Shown piece after piece: positions 15,828-24,813 of a stretch of 64,000 nt of DNA (within the stretch, counting starts at the first letter, position 1; each line of letters opens with the position of its first letter). The notes under the pieces are model-generated. The model had not been told where the DNA came from. It did not search any database and worked only from the letters and a program-made list of their open reading frames with translations. The translations under genes were made by a program, and so were the position numbers. The stretch comes from Sinorhizobium chiapasense (GTDB taxonomy: Bacteria; Pseudomonadota; Alphaproteobacteria; Rhizobiales; Rhizobiaceae), in contig NZ_CP133148.1 in assembly GCF_036488675.1 (NCBI RefSeq), forward strand, positions 1,922,001-1,986,000, given 5' to 3'.

Positions 15828-17762
15828 TTGGCATTCAGGTTGCGCCTGCTTGGCCGTTTCCAACTGCTTTCGGCGACCGGCGAAAGCATCGCCATAACTT
15901 CGCGCAAGCATCAGGCCCTGATCGCCATGCTCGCGCTCTCGAATGGCAAGCCGATTTCGAGGTCCAAGCTGGCCGGGCTCTTGTGGGCGGAGCGGCCGGA
16001 AGACCAGGCCCGCAACAATCTCCGCCAGGCCTTCTTCACCATCAGGCATGCGGTCGAGGGGCACGGCCCCTCGCCGTTCCTGATCGACAATGAGAGCGGC
16101 TGGATCGCGGACGGAGAAGTCGTAACCGACATCCAGGGGCTTATCGAGGGCGCAAGGATGGGCATCGTCCCGCCAGAACCGGACGCTTTCGATGGCGAAT
16201 TTCTTGAGGACCTGAATTTCAAGGATGAAACGCTCGAGGCATGGCTCCGCATCGAGCGGGATCGGCATCACAATTTGCTGGTTGATTGTCTCACAGGCCT
16301 GACCGAACGCCTCGAGAAGGCGGGCGATGCTGCTCGGGCGCTGCTGGCCGCACAATGCCTGCTGCGTCACGATCCCTATCACGAACCGTCTCACCGGGTC
16401 GTTCTGCGCCGTCATCTTGCGCGCGGCGATCGCGCCCGGGCAATCAGATATTACGACACCCTGAAGACGCTCTTCGAAACCCATCTGGGCGTGCTGCCGG
16501 ATGCGGAGACGCAGCAGCTCGTCAATCGGATCCGCGACCATCAGAGCCCATCGCGGGCGGTGGATCTCGCCAACAGCAAGCCAAGGGTGGCGATCCTGCC
16601 GATCATCAGCCTGTCCGCCGGCAGCGACCACGATATCGTCGACGAGTCCCTGACGCGAGAGCTCATCGGCGAACTCGGCCGCTTCTCGCCGATCTCGGTC
16701 GTCGCAGCGGCGACGATGCTTGCCGTCGGCGCGAGGCAACACACGATCGAGGAGATCGGGAAGCAGGTTGGTGCGGACTACGTCGTTGAAATCGCGTTCC
16801 AGGGGCTCGGGGAAGCGGGATGGACCTTGGTACAGCTTATCGCCGTGCAAAACGGAACGCAGATATGGAGCCGGAAATATTCCGCCGTGGCGGCCGACCC
16901 GTCTGACGCCCAGGATGCGCTTGCGCGCAGGATCAGCGGCAATCTCTACCAGACCATAATGCGGCACGCGGCGAGCCGATCGGCCATGGAGCCCGAAGAT
17001 ACGATGGCCGGGGAGAAGCTCTATCTTCAGGTCTTCTCTCATGTCGAACGGCCGACACTGAACGGCATGATCCGGGCGCGGCGGCTGTGCGACCGCCTGC
17101 TGGCGATCGATCCCAATCACGTGCTCGTTCGCGAAAGCCTCGCTTGGATATCCTTCCATTGCTGTTTCAACGGCTGGCTCGCTGATCCGCTGCGCGGCTT
17201 CTGCGAGGCGCGCGATGCCGCGCTCACCGGATTGGCCCTCGACGACCGCGAACCCTACCTCCTGAGCGCGCTCGGGCTTGCGGAAACCTATCTCGGAAAT
17301 ATCCGGTCCGGCCTCGACAGCTTAGGAAGGGCCGTCGAGCTCAATCCGAACGACGCCGAGTTTCACACATGGCTCGGCATTGGACTCACATTCGCCGATC
17401 GGATCGATGAGGCGCATGCCGCCTTCGACGAGGCGGATCAGGCGAGCCCCGACTATCCGCCGATCTTCCTGTTCCGCGGCGACGCCCATCTGGCCGCCGG
17501 AAACGACGAGGCAGCCGTTTTCTATCTGGACCGCTTCCTGACCGTGCTTCCGGAATATCACTGGGGCCGGCTCCTCAGGGCAGCGGCGCACGAGGCGCTC
17601 GGCGATGCGGCAACGGCCCGACAAGGGGTGTCGCATGTCCGCGCGAATGCCGCGCGGCTGAACGGCCATTACATCGAAAGACTGCTGCAGGCACGCGCAA
17701 CCGAATTCCGGCAGAAACTCTGGTCGCGGCTGGAGGCGGCGGGCTTGCCGTGGTCCGGATGA
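15828..17762 (+). CDS. BTAD (SARP-type) regulator with degenerate TolB-like and TPR domains
   Basis: A 644-residue protein built like the one at 9664-11649: winged helix (FRLRLLGRFQLLSATGES), BTAD region (about 95-240), a TolB-N-like stretch (PRVAILPIISLSAGSDHD) and TPRs (GRAVELNPNDAEFHTWLGIG). The start is TTG at 15828 with AGAGG about nine bases upstream; no ATG fits the domain start as well. The TolB-like part has drifted from the version in the cyclase pseudogene. It probably regulates transcription in response to a ligand or partner bound by the C-terminal half; none is known. Confidence 0.82.
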   Translation: MAFRLRLLGRFQLLSATGESIAITSRKHQALIAMLALSNGKPISRSKLAGLLWAERPEDQARNNLRQAFFTIRHAVEGHGPSPFLIDNESGWIADGEVVTDIQGLIEGARMGIVPPEPDAFDGEFLEDLNFKDETLEAWLRIERDRHHNLLVDCLTGLTERLEKAGDAARALLAAQCLLRHDPYHEPSHRVVLRRHLARGDRARAIRYYDTLKTLFETHLGVLPDAETQQLVNRIRDHQSPSRAVDLANSKPRVAILPIISLSAGSDHDIVDESLTRELIGELGRFSPISVVAAATMLAVGARQHTIEEIGKQVGADYVVEIAFQGLGEAGWTLVQLIAVQNGTQIWSRKYSAVAADPSDAQDALARRISGNLYQTIMRHAASRSAMEPEDTMAGEKLYLQVFSHVERPTLNGMIRARRLCDRLLAIDPNHVLVRESLAWISFHCCFNGWLADPLRGFCEARDAALTGLALDDREPYLLSALGLAETYLGNIRSGLDSLGRAVELNPNDAEFHTWLGIGLTFADRIDEAHAAFDEADQASPDYPPIFLFRGDAHLAAGNDEAAVFYLDRFLTVLPEYHWGRLLRAAAHEALGDAATARQGVSHVRANAARLNGHYIERLLQARATEFRQKLWSRLEAAGLPWSG

Positions 17763-17771
17763 TATCGGCAT

Positions 17772-18833
17772 TTAGGTCGGGCTGAACTCTACCCTGTTGC
17801 GGCCGCTTTCCTTCGCCCTGTAGAGCGCGACGTCCGCCTGCTTCAGCGCCACGGCGAGGTCGACGATGCCGTGATGCCAGTGTCCGCCGACACTGGTGGT
17901 GACCCTGATTTGCCTGCCGTCGACCTCGACGCCTGCCCCTTGCACATTCTGCCGTATGCGCTCCGCCAAAAGCCTTGCGTTGCCGAGTTCCGTGTTCGGC
18001 AGGAAAACGACGAACTCCTCGCCGCCTATTCTGGCTACGACATCGCTTTGCCGCACTGTTTCGCTCAAAAGGCGCCCGACGGATTGCAGCACGATGTCGC
18101 CGACGTCGTGGCCATTGGCATCGTTGACGTGCTTGAAATGGTCGAGATCGACCACCAGCAGCGCCGAACCGGTACGGTTGCGTTCCTGCGCCTGGCGTTC
18201 GTACCGCTCCTGGAAGCTGCGCCGGTTCAGAAGACCGGTCAGGGGATCGGTCTTTGCTTCATTGCTGAGCCTTGACTCGCGCGCCGCGTGCCGCCGCTCC
18301 CTTTCGATGAAGCTACCGAGAATGACCGCACCCAGGAGATTGAAGCCAGTGCTGAAGAGGCCGACCTCCGTGAGCAGCTTCATTCGCAGATCAGCGGGTA
18401 GCAGCACAGTGCCGAGCAGGCTCACGGAAATCATCGCGCCGAGCACAAGAAAGCTCACGAAGGTGCCCTTCAAGCGCGATCGCACCGATCGCTCCCACAC
18501 CGCTCCCATAAGATAGGCAATCACCATCGATGCCAGGCCTGCCGGCATCCCGACGCCGCCGGCATGGATGCGCGCGATCGCCGTAATGACCAGGGTTGCG
18601 GAAGCGCCGAGCGGACCGAAGAAAGCACAAGCGCAGCCGACGATGAGGTTGCGCGCGTCGACCAGCACCCCGGAGCCGATATAGATCGGCTGTAGAACCG
18701 CGATCGCCGCGGCACCACCGAACAGCACCCCCATGACCGCCTTATGGAGCGCCTTCGACATGCGCCGGCGCAGCAACGAGCCGTAGAAGATGGCCAGCAA
18801 CGCCATCAGACCCAGACTGTTGAAAAAATGCAT
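17772..18833 (-). CDS. Membrane-bound diguanylate cyclase (GGDEF)
   Basis: A 353-residue protein. The N-terminal 190 residues form about six membrane helices with a central GVGMPAGLASMVIAYLMG segment, similar to 5TMR-LYT sensor regions. The C-terminal GGDEF domain has DPLTGLLNRRSF, LDHFKHVNDANGHDVGD and the active-site GGEEF, so it should make c-di-GMP. An RQSD inhibitory site lies five residues before GGEEF, so product inhibition is likely. ATG 18833 is taken as the start since the upstream extension is basic and lacks membrane character. It is convergent with the BTAD gene. Confidence 0.88.
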   Translation of the reverse strand: MHFFNSLGLMALLAIFYGSLLRRRMSKALHKAVMGVLFGGAAAIAVLQPIYIGSGVLVDARNLIVGCACAFFGPLGASATLVITAIARIHAGGVGMPAGLASMVIAYLMGAVWERSVRSRLKGTFVSFLVLGAMISVSLLGTVLLPADLRMKLLTEVGLFSTGFNLLGAVILGSFIERERRHAARESRLSNEAKTDPLTGLLNRRSFQERYERQAQERNRTGSALLVVDLDHFKHVNDANGHDVGDIVLQSVGRLLSETVRQSDVVARIGGEEFVVFLPNTELGNARLLAERIRQNVQGAGVEVDGRQIRVTTSVGGHWHHGIVDLAVALKQADVALYRAKESGRNRVEFSPT

Positions 18834-18981
18834 CGTACCGTTCACACACGTCTTCCTTACGGCGCCTTGGTACGCTCGATAGCCTAACGGATGCTTGCGT
18901 TCCAGATGCAACTTCCTGCGACTTGCCGACGCAACCCGCGGTCGCGTCGGTAGACGACGGCCGGGGCCTGCCGCCGTCAAC

Positions 18982-19077
18982 GGCGCCGTGCGTCTTTTCA
19001 GACGCATGGAGGACGCTGTAGCACTTTGAATTGCCGCATGTTTCCTTAAATCGGTTACGATTTAAGGAAACATGCGG
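18982..19077 (-). repeat. RIME1-like intergenic mosaic element
   Basis: Contains both parts of the element: a GC-rich arm pair (CCGTGCGTC/GACGCA) and the palindrome CATGTTTCCTTAAATCG/CGATTTAAGGAAACATG. It lies between the GGDEF gene and dmeF. Confidence 0.85.
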
Positions 19078-19100
19078 TCGGCTGGCGGGGCGCGCCGAAG

Positions 19101-20066
19101 TCACGCCGCCCGGCGCTCGACTTCGACGGTGACGTGGGACAGCTCGTGCAGATGCGCGAGCTTGTCGCGGTAGAGCGACGGGCTTTGCGGATTTTCCGTC
19201 AACAGCGAGACGATGGCGCCGTGATGGCCTGGGCCAAGCTGCCAGACGTGGAGATCGGTGATGCGGTCGCCGTCCTTCTCGATCGCGGCGCGGATCTCGT
19301 CCGGCAAGTCCTCGCCGGTCGGAATGTAATCCAGGAGGACGCTGCCGGCATCGCGGATCAGGCCGACGGACCAGCGGGCGATCACCACTGCGCCGACCAC
19401 GCCCATCAACGGATCGAGCCAGATCCAGCCATAGACGCTCCCCGCCGTCAGCGCGACGATTGCCAGAACCGAGGTCAAGGCATCCGCGAGCACATGCAAA
19501 TAGGCGGCGCGCAGATTGTTGTCACGGCCGCGGCCGGCAGCGCCGTGCTTGTGATGATGATCGTCGTGATGGTGATGATGATCGTGAGCGTGATGATGAT
19601 GCGAGTGATCGTCGCTAAGCAACCACGCGCTGACGAGATTGACGGCGAGGCCGAGGACGGCGACGGAAATCGCCTGCGGGAAGCTGATTGCGACCGGGTT
19701 CATCAGACGGAGAAGGCTTTCCCAGCCGATCAACAGCGCAATCAGTGCCAGCACGATCGCGCTCGCAAAACCGGCGAGATCGCCGAGCTTGCCGGTGCCG
19801 AAGGTGAAACGGCGGTTGCGGGCGTTGCGTCGGGCGTAGAGATAGGCGAGCGCAGCGATCAGCATGGCGGCCGCATGCGTGGACATATGCCAGCCATCGG
19901 CGACGAGCGCCATCGAGCCATAATACGTGCCCGCCGCGATCTCGGCGATCATCATACCCGCCGTCAGCGCAATGACGAACCAGGTGCGGCGCTCGTTGCG
20001 CCGGTGATCGTCGCCAAGAAAGACATGGTCGTGCCCGGTCGAGGCGGAAGCGTGCGCCCTGCTCAT
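19101..20066 (-). CDS. dmeF: Cation diffusion facilitator, Co/Ni efflux (DmeF type)
   Basis: A 321-residue CDF transporter with six membrane helices. Metal-site residues are seen in MALVADGWHMSTHAAAM (helix 2) and HVLADALTSVLAIV (helix 5). A His/Asp-rich cytosolic loop of about 30 residues lies between helices 4 and 5 (near 155-185), as expected for a divalent metal exporter. The start overlaps the dmeR stop by four bases, so the two are coupled. In Rhizobium leguminosarum the matching dmeRF pair gives Ni/Co resistance; that role is inferred here from the same arrangement. Confidence 0.92.
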   Translation of the reverse strand: MSRAHASASTGHDHVFLGDDHRRNERRTWFVIALTAGMMIAEIAAGTYYGSMALVADGWHMSTHAAAMLIAALAYLYARRNARNRRFTFGTGKLGDLAGFASAIVLALIALLIGWESLLRLMNPVAISFPQAISVAVLGLAVNLVSAWLLSDDHSHHHHAHDHHHHHDDHHHKHGAAGRGRDNNLRAAYLHVLADALTSVLAIVALTAGSVYGWIWLDPLMGVVGAVVIARWSVGLIRDAGSVLLDYIPTGEDLPDEIRAAIEKDGDRITDLHVWQLGPGHHGAIVSLLTENPQSPSLYRDKLAHLHELSHVTVEVERRAA

Positions 20067-20353
20067 TTAAGGTACCTCCTGACAACTTCGATCAGTTCGT
20101 CGGCGCCCTGCTCGCGAGCGCGCTGTTCCTGCTCACGATCGTCGCCCGTGCCCGGGGCGGCCACATGCTCGCGAATATGATCCTCGATCAGTTCGACAGT
20201 TAGGCCCTGGACCGCGCCACGCACGGAGGCCACCAGATTGAGAACTTCGCCGCAGGGCCGCTCAGCCTCGAGCGCACGCTCGATCGCCTCCATCTGTCCC
20301 CTGAGGCGACGGACGCGGGCGAGCAGCTTGGCCTGGTTGCGGATCGTATGCAT
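20063..20353 (-). CDS. dmeR: Metal-sensing repressor, RcnR/CsoR family
   Basis: A 96-residue all-helical DUF156 protein. Conserved features include MHTIRNQAKLLARVRRLRGQ (His and Arg near the start), the Cys in ERPCGEVLNLVASVRGAV, and HIREHV. RcnR-like members bind Ni or Co and release DNA to induce efflux. It leads dmeF with a four-base overlap. An inverted repeat just upstream of its start is the likely operator. Confidence 0.92.
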   Translation of the reverse strand: MHTIRNQAKLLARVRRLRGQMEAIERALEAERPCGEVLNLVASVRGAVQGLTVELIEDHIREHVAAPGTGDDREQEQRAREQGADELIEVVRRYLK

Positions 20354-20356
20354 AGC

Positions 20357-20373
20357 ATAGGGGAGTACCCTAT
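20357..20373. promoter_or_regulatory. Putative DmeR operator
   Basis: ATAGGGGAGTACCCTAT, an inverted repeat with ATAGGG/CCCTAT arms, sits 4 bases from the dmeR start. G-tract palindromes of this kind are bound by RcnR/CsoR-family repressors. The assignment is from position and shape. Confidence 0.6.
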
Positions 20374-20791
20374 ATTCGTCTTATATGCAAGCGTGTCGGA
20401 AGCGGAGGCGCAGCCATAAGGGGGCGGCTCAGCAAGCATCCAGTAGCGTGAGGTCGCGATGCAACCTTGGCCCACACGACCCTTGTCAGATACCGACACA
20501 GCCCGCACCCGCTGCGAGGACGTCGCAATCGGCAATGCTGCAACCACAAGCCGCAGGCGCGACCACCACTCAGCCTGAGCGGCGTTTGCCAGATTGCGCC
20601 ATGCGCTCCGGGCATTGTGTCGCTTTTTCACAAAACTGCCGGAAAGCCGCTCCAAATGACCGAGATCGCCGCCATGTCGCAATGGGAAATCCCTTCCCAG
20701 TCGCGGCTTTCCATGTCAATGTCGCAAATTGACAAGCCGAGCAAGCTGTTCCAAGCGACCAATATGCGTAGCTTAGAGCCTGGGAGGACTC
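20374..20791 (+). promoter_or_regulatory. Intergenic region upstream of the GlxA-type regulator, with TGTCGC repeats
   Basis: No convincing gene is seen in these 418 bases. TGTCGC occurs three times in the same orientation (20618, 20675, 20720). GGAAAGCCGC at 20641 is complemented by GCGGCTTTCC at 20703. Both lie within 180 bases of the regulator's start and may be binding sites. Confidence 0.4.
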
Positions 20792-21796
20792 ATGAACAAA
20801 CCCCTGACCAAAAAGCGTTCGCTCGTTTTCTTTCTGGTGCCGAACTTTTCCATGCTGCCCTTCTCGGCAGCGATCGAAACGCTCCGCATCGCCAACCGGA
20901 TGCTCGGTTACGAGGCTTATACATGGCGCCTCGCCTCGACCGATGGTCAGAAGGTCTTTTCCTCCGCCGGCATAGCTCTTGAGGTCAACACCTCGCTTGC
21001 CGACGAGCGCAAGTTCCTCGCCGGCGAGAACCGGCCCTCGATGGTGCTCGTCTGTTCCGGCATCTATGTCGAGGATTTCCAGAACAAGTCGGTCAATGCC
21101 TGGCTGCGCGAGGTCTATAATCGCGGCGTCGCCGTCGGCAGCCTCTGTACCGGCGCCCATGTGCTGGCGTCCGCCGGGCTCCTGACGGGCAAACGCTGCG
21201 CGATTCACTGGGAAAACCTGCCCGGCTTCTCCGAAAGTTTCCCCCAGGCCGAGGTCTATGCCGACCTCTACGAGATCGACAGCAACATCTATACCTGCGC
21301 CGGCGGCACCGCCTCGCTCGACATGATGCTGAACCTGATCGACCAGGATTTCGGCGAGAACCTCGTCAACAGGGTCTGCGAACAGGCGCTGACCGACCGG
21401 GTGCGCGGGCCGCATGACCGCCAGCGGCTGCCGCTCAGGGCCCGCCTCGGCGTGCAGAATTCCAAGGTTCTGTCGATCATCGAGCTGATGGAGAGCAACC
21501 TCGCCGAGCCGCTGTCGCTGCTCGAGATCGCCGAGAACGCCGATCTTTCACGTCGCCAGATCGAACGGCTTTTCCGCCAGGAAATGGGCCGTTCGCCGGC
21601 GCGCTACTATCTGGAGATCCGGCTCGACCGCGCCCGTCACCTCTTGATCCAGTCGTCGATGCCGGTGGTGGAAGTGGCCGTTGCCTGCGGCTTCGTCTCG
21701 GCCTCGCACTTCTCCAAGTGCTATCGAGAACTCTACAATCGCTCGCCCCAGCAGGAGCGCGCCGAGCGCAAGCTGACGCTGCAGATGGCGCGCTGA
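20792..21796 (+). CDS. GlxA-family AraC-type regulator (DJ-1/PfpI + HTH)
   Basis: A 334-residue protein. Residues 1-200 form a DJ-1/PfpI-like ligand domain (VFFLVPNFSMLPFSAAIETL, and VGSLCTGAHVLASAGLL with the nucleophile-elbow Cys). Residues about 230-320 are a double AraC helix-turn-helix (NADLSRRQIERLFRQEMG). This architecture is shared by GbdR, which senses dimethylglycine/betaine, and by ArgR of pseudomonads. TGGGAGGACTC precedes the ATG. A link to methylated-amine use, as with the corrinoid genes at 1-3.4 kb, is possible but unproven. Confidence 0.85.
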   Translation: MNKPLTKKRSLVFFLVPNFSMLPFSAAIETLRIANRMLGYEAYTWRLASTDGQKVFSSAGIALEVNTSLADERKFLAGENRPSMVLVCSGIYVEDFQNKSVNAWLREVYNRGVAVGSLCTGAHVLASAGLLTGKRCAIHWENLPGFSESFPQAEVYADLYEIDSNIYTCAGGTASLDMMLNLIDQDFGENLVNRVCEQALTDRVRGPHDRQRLPLRARLGVQNSKVLSIIELMESNLAEPLSLLEIAENADLSRRQIERLFRQEMGRSPARYYLEIRLDRARHLLIQSSMPVVEVAVACGFVSASHFSKCYRELYNRSPQQERAERKLTLQMAR

Positions 21797-22052
21797 ATTT
21801 CCAGCACCGTACCCCGACCTCGCAGGGCCGTCTGCGGCCTTCCTACGGCAATCTCTTCCGACATGAAGAGATCGCCGTAATAGGCTGAAGTATTTGCAAC
21901 ATCGTCTCGTTTAAGCCATCGAAGGCGATCACGGCGCGGAAGACCCTTCGGTCACATCAAACAGGATCACGACGATCTTTGGCTGGACTCAACCCGCTTT
22001 GAATCAACACGCTTCCAGGCAGAGGCCGCTATAGGCCTTTTCGGGGAAAGCC

Positions 22053-23381
22053 CTACGACGCCAGCGTGTCGAGCAGCGTCAATTCTGACATCACCCGGTT
22101 TCGCCCGGCATGTTTCGCCATGTAGAGGAACTGGTCGGCCGCGTGCAGGTAGTTGTCGAAGGCTTCCGGGACCTCGATGGTCGCAAGCCCGATCGAGATC
22201 GTGATCGTCAGTTCCTCGTCGTCGGCGACGATCTTCGACCGTTCCAGTTCAACCCGCAGCCGCTCACAAAAGTCGTAGGCGCGCCGCGCGTCAAGCCCGT
22301 TGAAGAGAATGCCGAATTCCTCGCCGCCGAGGCGCGCCAGCAGATGCTCCTCTCCAACGAGCGCCTTGAGCCGCCGCGCCACGTGTTTCAGCACGATGTC
22401 GCCGATCTCGTGGCCGTAGGTGTCGTTCAGGCGCTTGAAATGGTCGATGTCGAGAACGGCAATCGAAGTGCTGTCGCCGCGCCGCAGGCATTGCTCGACA
22501 AGCCGCGGGCCGGTGAGGAAGAAGTGGCGGCGGTTGTAGATGTTCGTCAGATAGTCGCTCGCCGCCAGGCGGCGCAACGCCTGCAAGCGCTTCTGCATGG
22601 CGGCGGCCTGCCCTACCCTGGCGCTGAATTCCGCCTCGAGGAATGGCTTGCGGATGAAGTCCACCCCGCCCGCCTCCAGGAAACGCGCCGCCAGACGGGC
22701 GTCGCCGTGATCGGAGAGGCCGATGATCGGGGTGGCCTCCTCGCCCTGGCGACTGCGGATTTCGGCGATGAGTGCCGTGCCGGTCATGTCGTCCAGTTCG
22801 GTATCCGTGACGATCAGATCGATCGCCTCGCCCGCATCGAGCAGCTGCAACGCGTCGCCAGCCGCGGACGCCTCGATGACGGAGAATCGCTGTCGACGCA
22901 AGAGACCGGCGAGATCGCAGCGGGACGCCTCGTTGCGATCTACGAGAAGCACGGTCGTCCGGCCCTCGGTCAGCGCCCGGTCGACGGCGGCGATCAGGCG
23001 CTCGATTGATTGCGGTTCGTGCTTGACGATGCAGCCCAGCACGTCCTTGCTCAGGATTTGCTCGCGCGTCCCGTCGTTGAAGGCACCGGTAAAGACGATC
23101 GCCGGTATGTTGGTGGCGAGAACGAAATCGAGCGCCTCGCAATTCGGCGCGTCGGGCAGGTTGAGGTCGACCACTGCCAGCGAGAATTCGTCGGGCCCTG
23201 CGGCAAGCTCGCTCTTCACCGCTTCGAGCGTTCCGCAATGCGTGACCCGGGCACCGAGCGTGGTTTCCAGCCCGTATTTCAACGCCGTCGCGAACATGCG
23301 CGAATCCTCAACGAGCAGCAATCGCTTGTCGCGATGCTTCTGCGCGCTGTTCGCCTGCCCCGACGTGCGACGTAGTCTCAC
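22053..23381 (-). CDS. Response regulator with two receiver domains and GGDEF (PleD-like order)
   Basis: About 442 residues: REC1 (KRLLLVEDSRMFATALKYGL, with a likely phospho-Asp in SLAVVDLNLPD), REC2 (TVLLVDRNEASR with LIVTDTELDDM) and a diguanylate cyclase domain (SDYLTNIYNRRHFF, GGEEF). No RxxD inhibitory site lies before GGEEF. The start is uncertain: GTG 23381 fits the beginning of REC1, while the longer open frame upstream looks non-coding. It lies 332 bases downstream of the related double-receiver gene on the same strand and could share its signal. Confidence 0.82.
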   Translation of the reverse strand: MRLRRTSGQANSAQKHRDKRLLLVEDSRMFATALKYGLETTLGARVTHCGTLEAVKSELAAGPDEFSLAVVDLNLPDAPNCEALDFVLATNIPAIVFTGAFNDGTREQILSKDVLGCIVKHEPQSIERLIAAVDRALTEGRTTVLLVDRNEASRCDLAGLLRRQRFSVIEASAAGDALQLLDAGEAIDLIVTDTELDDMTGTALIAEIRSRQGEEATPIIGLSDHGDARLAARFLEAGGVDFIRKPFLEAEFSARVGQAAAMQKRLQALRRLAASDYLTNIYNRRHFFLTGPRLVEQCLRRGDSTSIAVLDIDHFKRLNDTYGHEIGDIVLKHVARRLKALVGEEHLLARLGGEEFGILFNGLDARRAYDFCERLRVELERSKIVADDEELTITISIGLATIEVPEAFDNYLHAADQFLYMAKHAGRNRVMSELTLLDTLAS

Positions 23382-23712
23382 GGTCCCAGCAACCCCACCC
23401 CTGCAGCACCGGTATCTCGCCCCCGAGATGCCTGAAAACTGCAACCAATTGAATTCATGCACGTTTCCTGATTTCTGTTCAGTGATACATGCACTGGCCG
23501 CAGGCGTGCTCCATGAGGGTGACGCTGGCCAAAGAGTAACGCTTGCTCCGGCACGCACCTGCCGAGTTGCCATCCGGCAGCGCGCGCGCCCATCTTCCCC
23601 ATTATTTTAAGTGGATTGAAAGGCCTGCCGGTTGCGATTCCGTTAACGCAGCAACCGGCAGTGCGAAATCCACAGCCGCAGGCCTGCCGCGGAACCTGAA
23701 CGTGGCACGGGC

Positions 23713-24546
23713 TCAGGCCGGGATTTTAACCTTTCCGCTCAAGGTGCGGATCTTCGTCAGCGTGTCGAGGTTCTGGTTGACGCGGCAGTAGAATTCCTCG
23801 TTGACGAAGGGACGCACGACAAAATCGTTGCCGCCGGCCTTGAGGAAGCGTGCGGAAAGCAGCCGGTTGGTCGAGGACGAGACGCCGATGATGCGCAACT
23901 GATGCGGGCCGTGCGCCGCCCGGATCCGGCGCGTCAGCTCGAAGCCGTCGATGTCCGGCATGTTGTAGTCCGTGATGACGAGCGCGATGTCGGGATTGTT
24001 CTTCAGGATCTCGAGCGCCGCGGCACCGCTCTCGGCCGCGCTGGTGCGGAAATTGTAGCGTTTGAGTTGCGTCGTCAAAAGCGCCCGCGCCGTCGGGCTG
24101 TCGTCGACGATCAGCACGTGATGTTTCTGGTTGGTCAGGAACCGGCAGACAGACTCCGCCAGCATGTCGACGGCGAAGACGCTGTCCTTGATGACGTAAT
24201 CGACAAGGTCCTTGGCAAGGATCGCCTCGCGCGTGCTCTCCTGGAACGAGCCGGTGAAGACGATCGTCGGCACGCTCATGTCGATCAGATAGTTCAGCGC
24301 TTCGCCGTTTTCGGCACCGGGCAGATTGATGTTGGAGATAGCGAGGGAAGCCGGAAAGGAGGCGTTCTCAACGGCGAACTGCAGATCCTCGTAGTCGCGG
24401 CAGACAATCACGTCGATGTCGAACAACTCCTTCAGCCGCTTCGAAACCATCGAGGCAAAGAGGTTTGAGTCCTCGGCAAGCACGATGCGGTGTTCGCCGA
24501 GGGATTCGCCGGAATAGTACATTCCGGAAACGCCGAAAAATGACAT
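23713..24546 (-). CDS. Double-receiver response regulator with Asn at the first phosphosite
   Basis: A 277-residue protein made only of two receiver domains. REC1 (HRIVLAEDSNLFASMVSKRL) has Asn where the phospho-Asp belongs (SLAISNINLPG against SLAVVDLNLPD in the neighbour), so it is probably not phosphorylated. REC2 is intact (HVLIVDDSPTARALL, LVITDYNMPDIDG, Lys pocket near VRPF). There is no output domain. REC1 resembles REC1 of the adjacent GGDEF protein, including TIVFTGSFQESTREAILAKD against IVFTGAFNDGTREQILSKD, so the two look like paralogues. Confidence 0.85.
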   Translation of the reverse strand: MSFFGVSGMYYSGESLGEHRIVLAEDSNLFASMVSKRLKELFDIDVIVCRDYEDLQFAVENASFPASLAISNINLPGAENGEALNYLIDMSVPTIVFTGSFQESTREAILAKDLVDYVIKDSVFAVDMLAESVCRFLTNQKHHVLIVDDSPTARALLTTQLKRYNFRTSAAESGAAALEILKNNPDIALVITDYNMPDIDGFELTRRIRAAHGPHQLRIIGVSSSTNRLLSARFLKAGGNDFVVRPFVNEEFYCRVNQNLDTLTKIRTLSGKVKIPA

Positions 24547-24813
24547 TGATCGCCTATGAGAAAGAGTGTCCCCGGCACGCATGCTAGGGGGAAAAGGCTT
24601 TATTGCGTGTTAATGCCGATCGACACCGGCCCGCCTTAGTTCCAGCTTCTCCCCTCTCCAAAAGCATAGTTCACCTCCACCTTGGTGGCAGTGAGTACGT
24701 CCGTTGCCGTATGCTTCAGAACGAATATGCGAATTTTCTCATTTGATGATCTGCGTCAGGATAGGCTGCGGTCGGTCTCGGGAAGCCGTGTGATGGAAAA
24801 GCGGGAGAGAACC

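Noticed and set aside
19545..19620. Repeated GATGATG sequence as a microsatellite
   Set aside because: It encodes the His-rich loop of the metal transporter, which explains the pattern.
22053..23573. Longer PleD-like protein from ATG 23573
   Set aside because: The extra 64 residues look random and precede a canonical receiver start; GTG 23381 is preferred.
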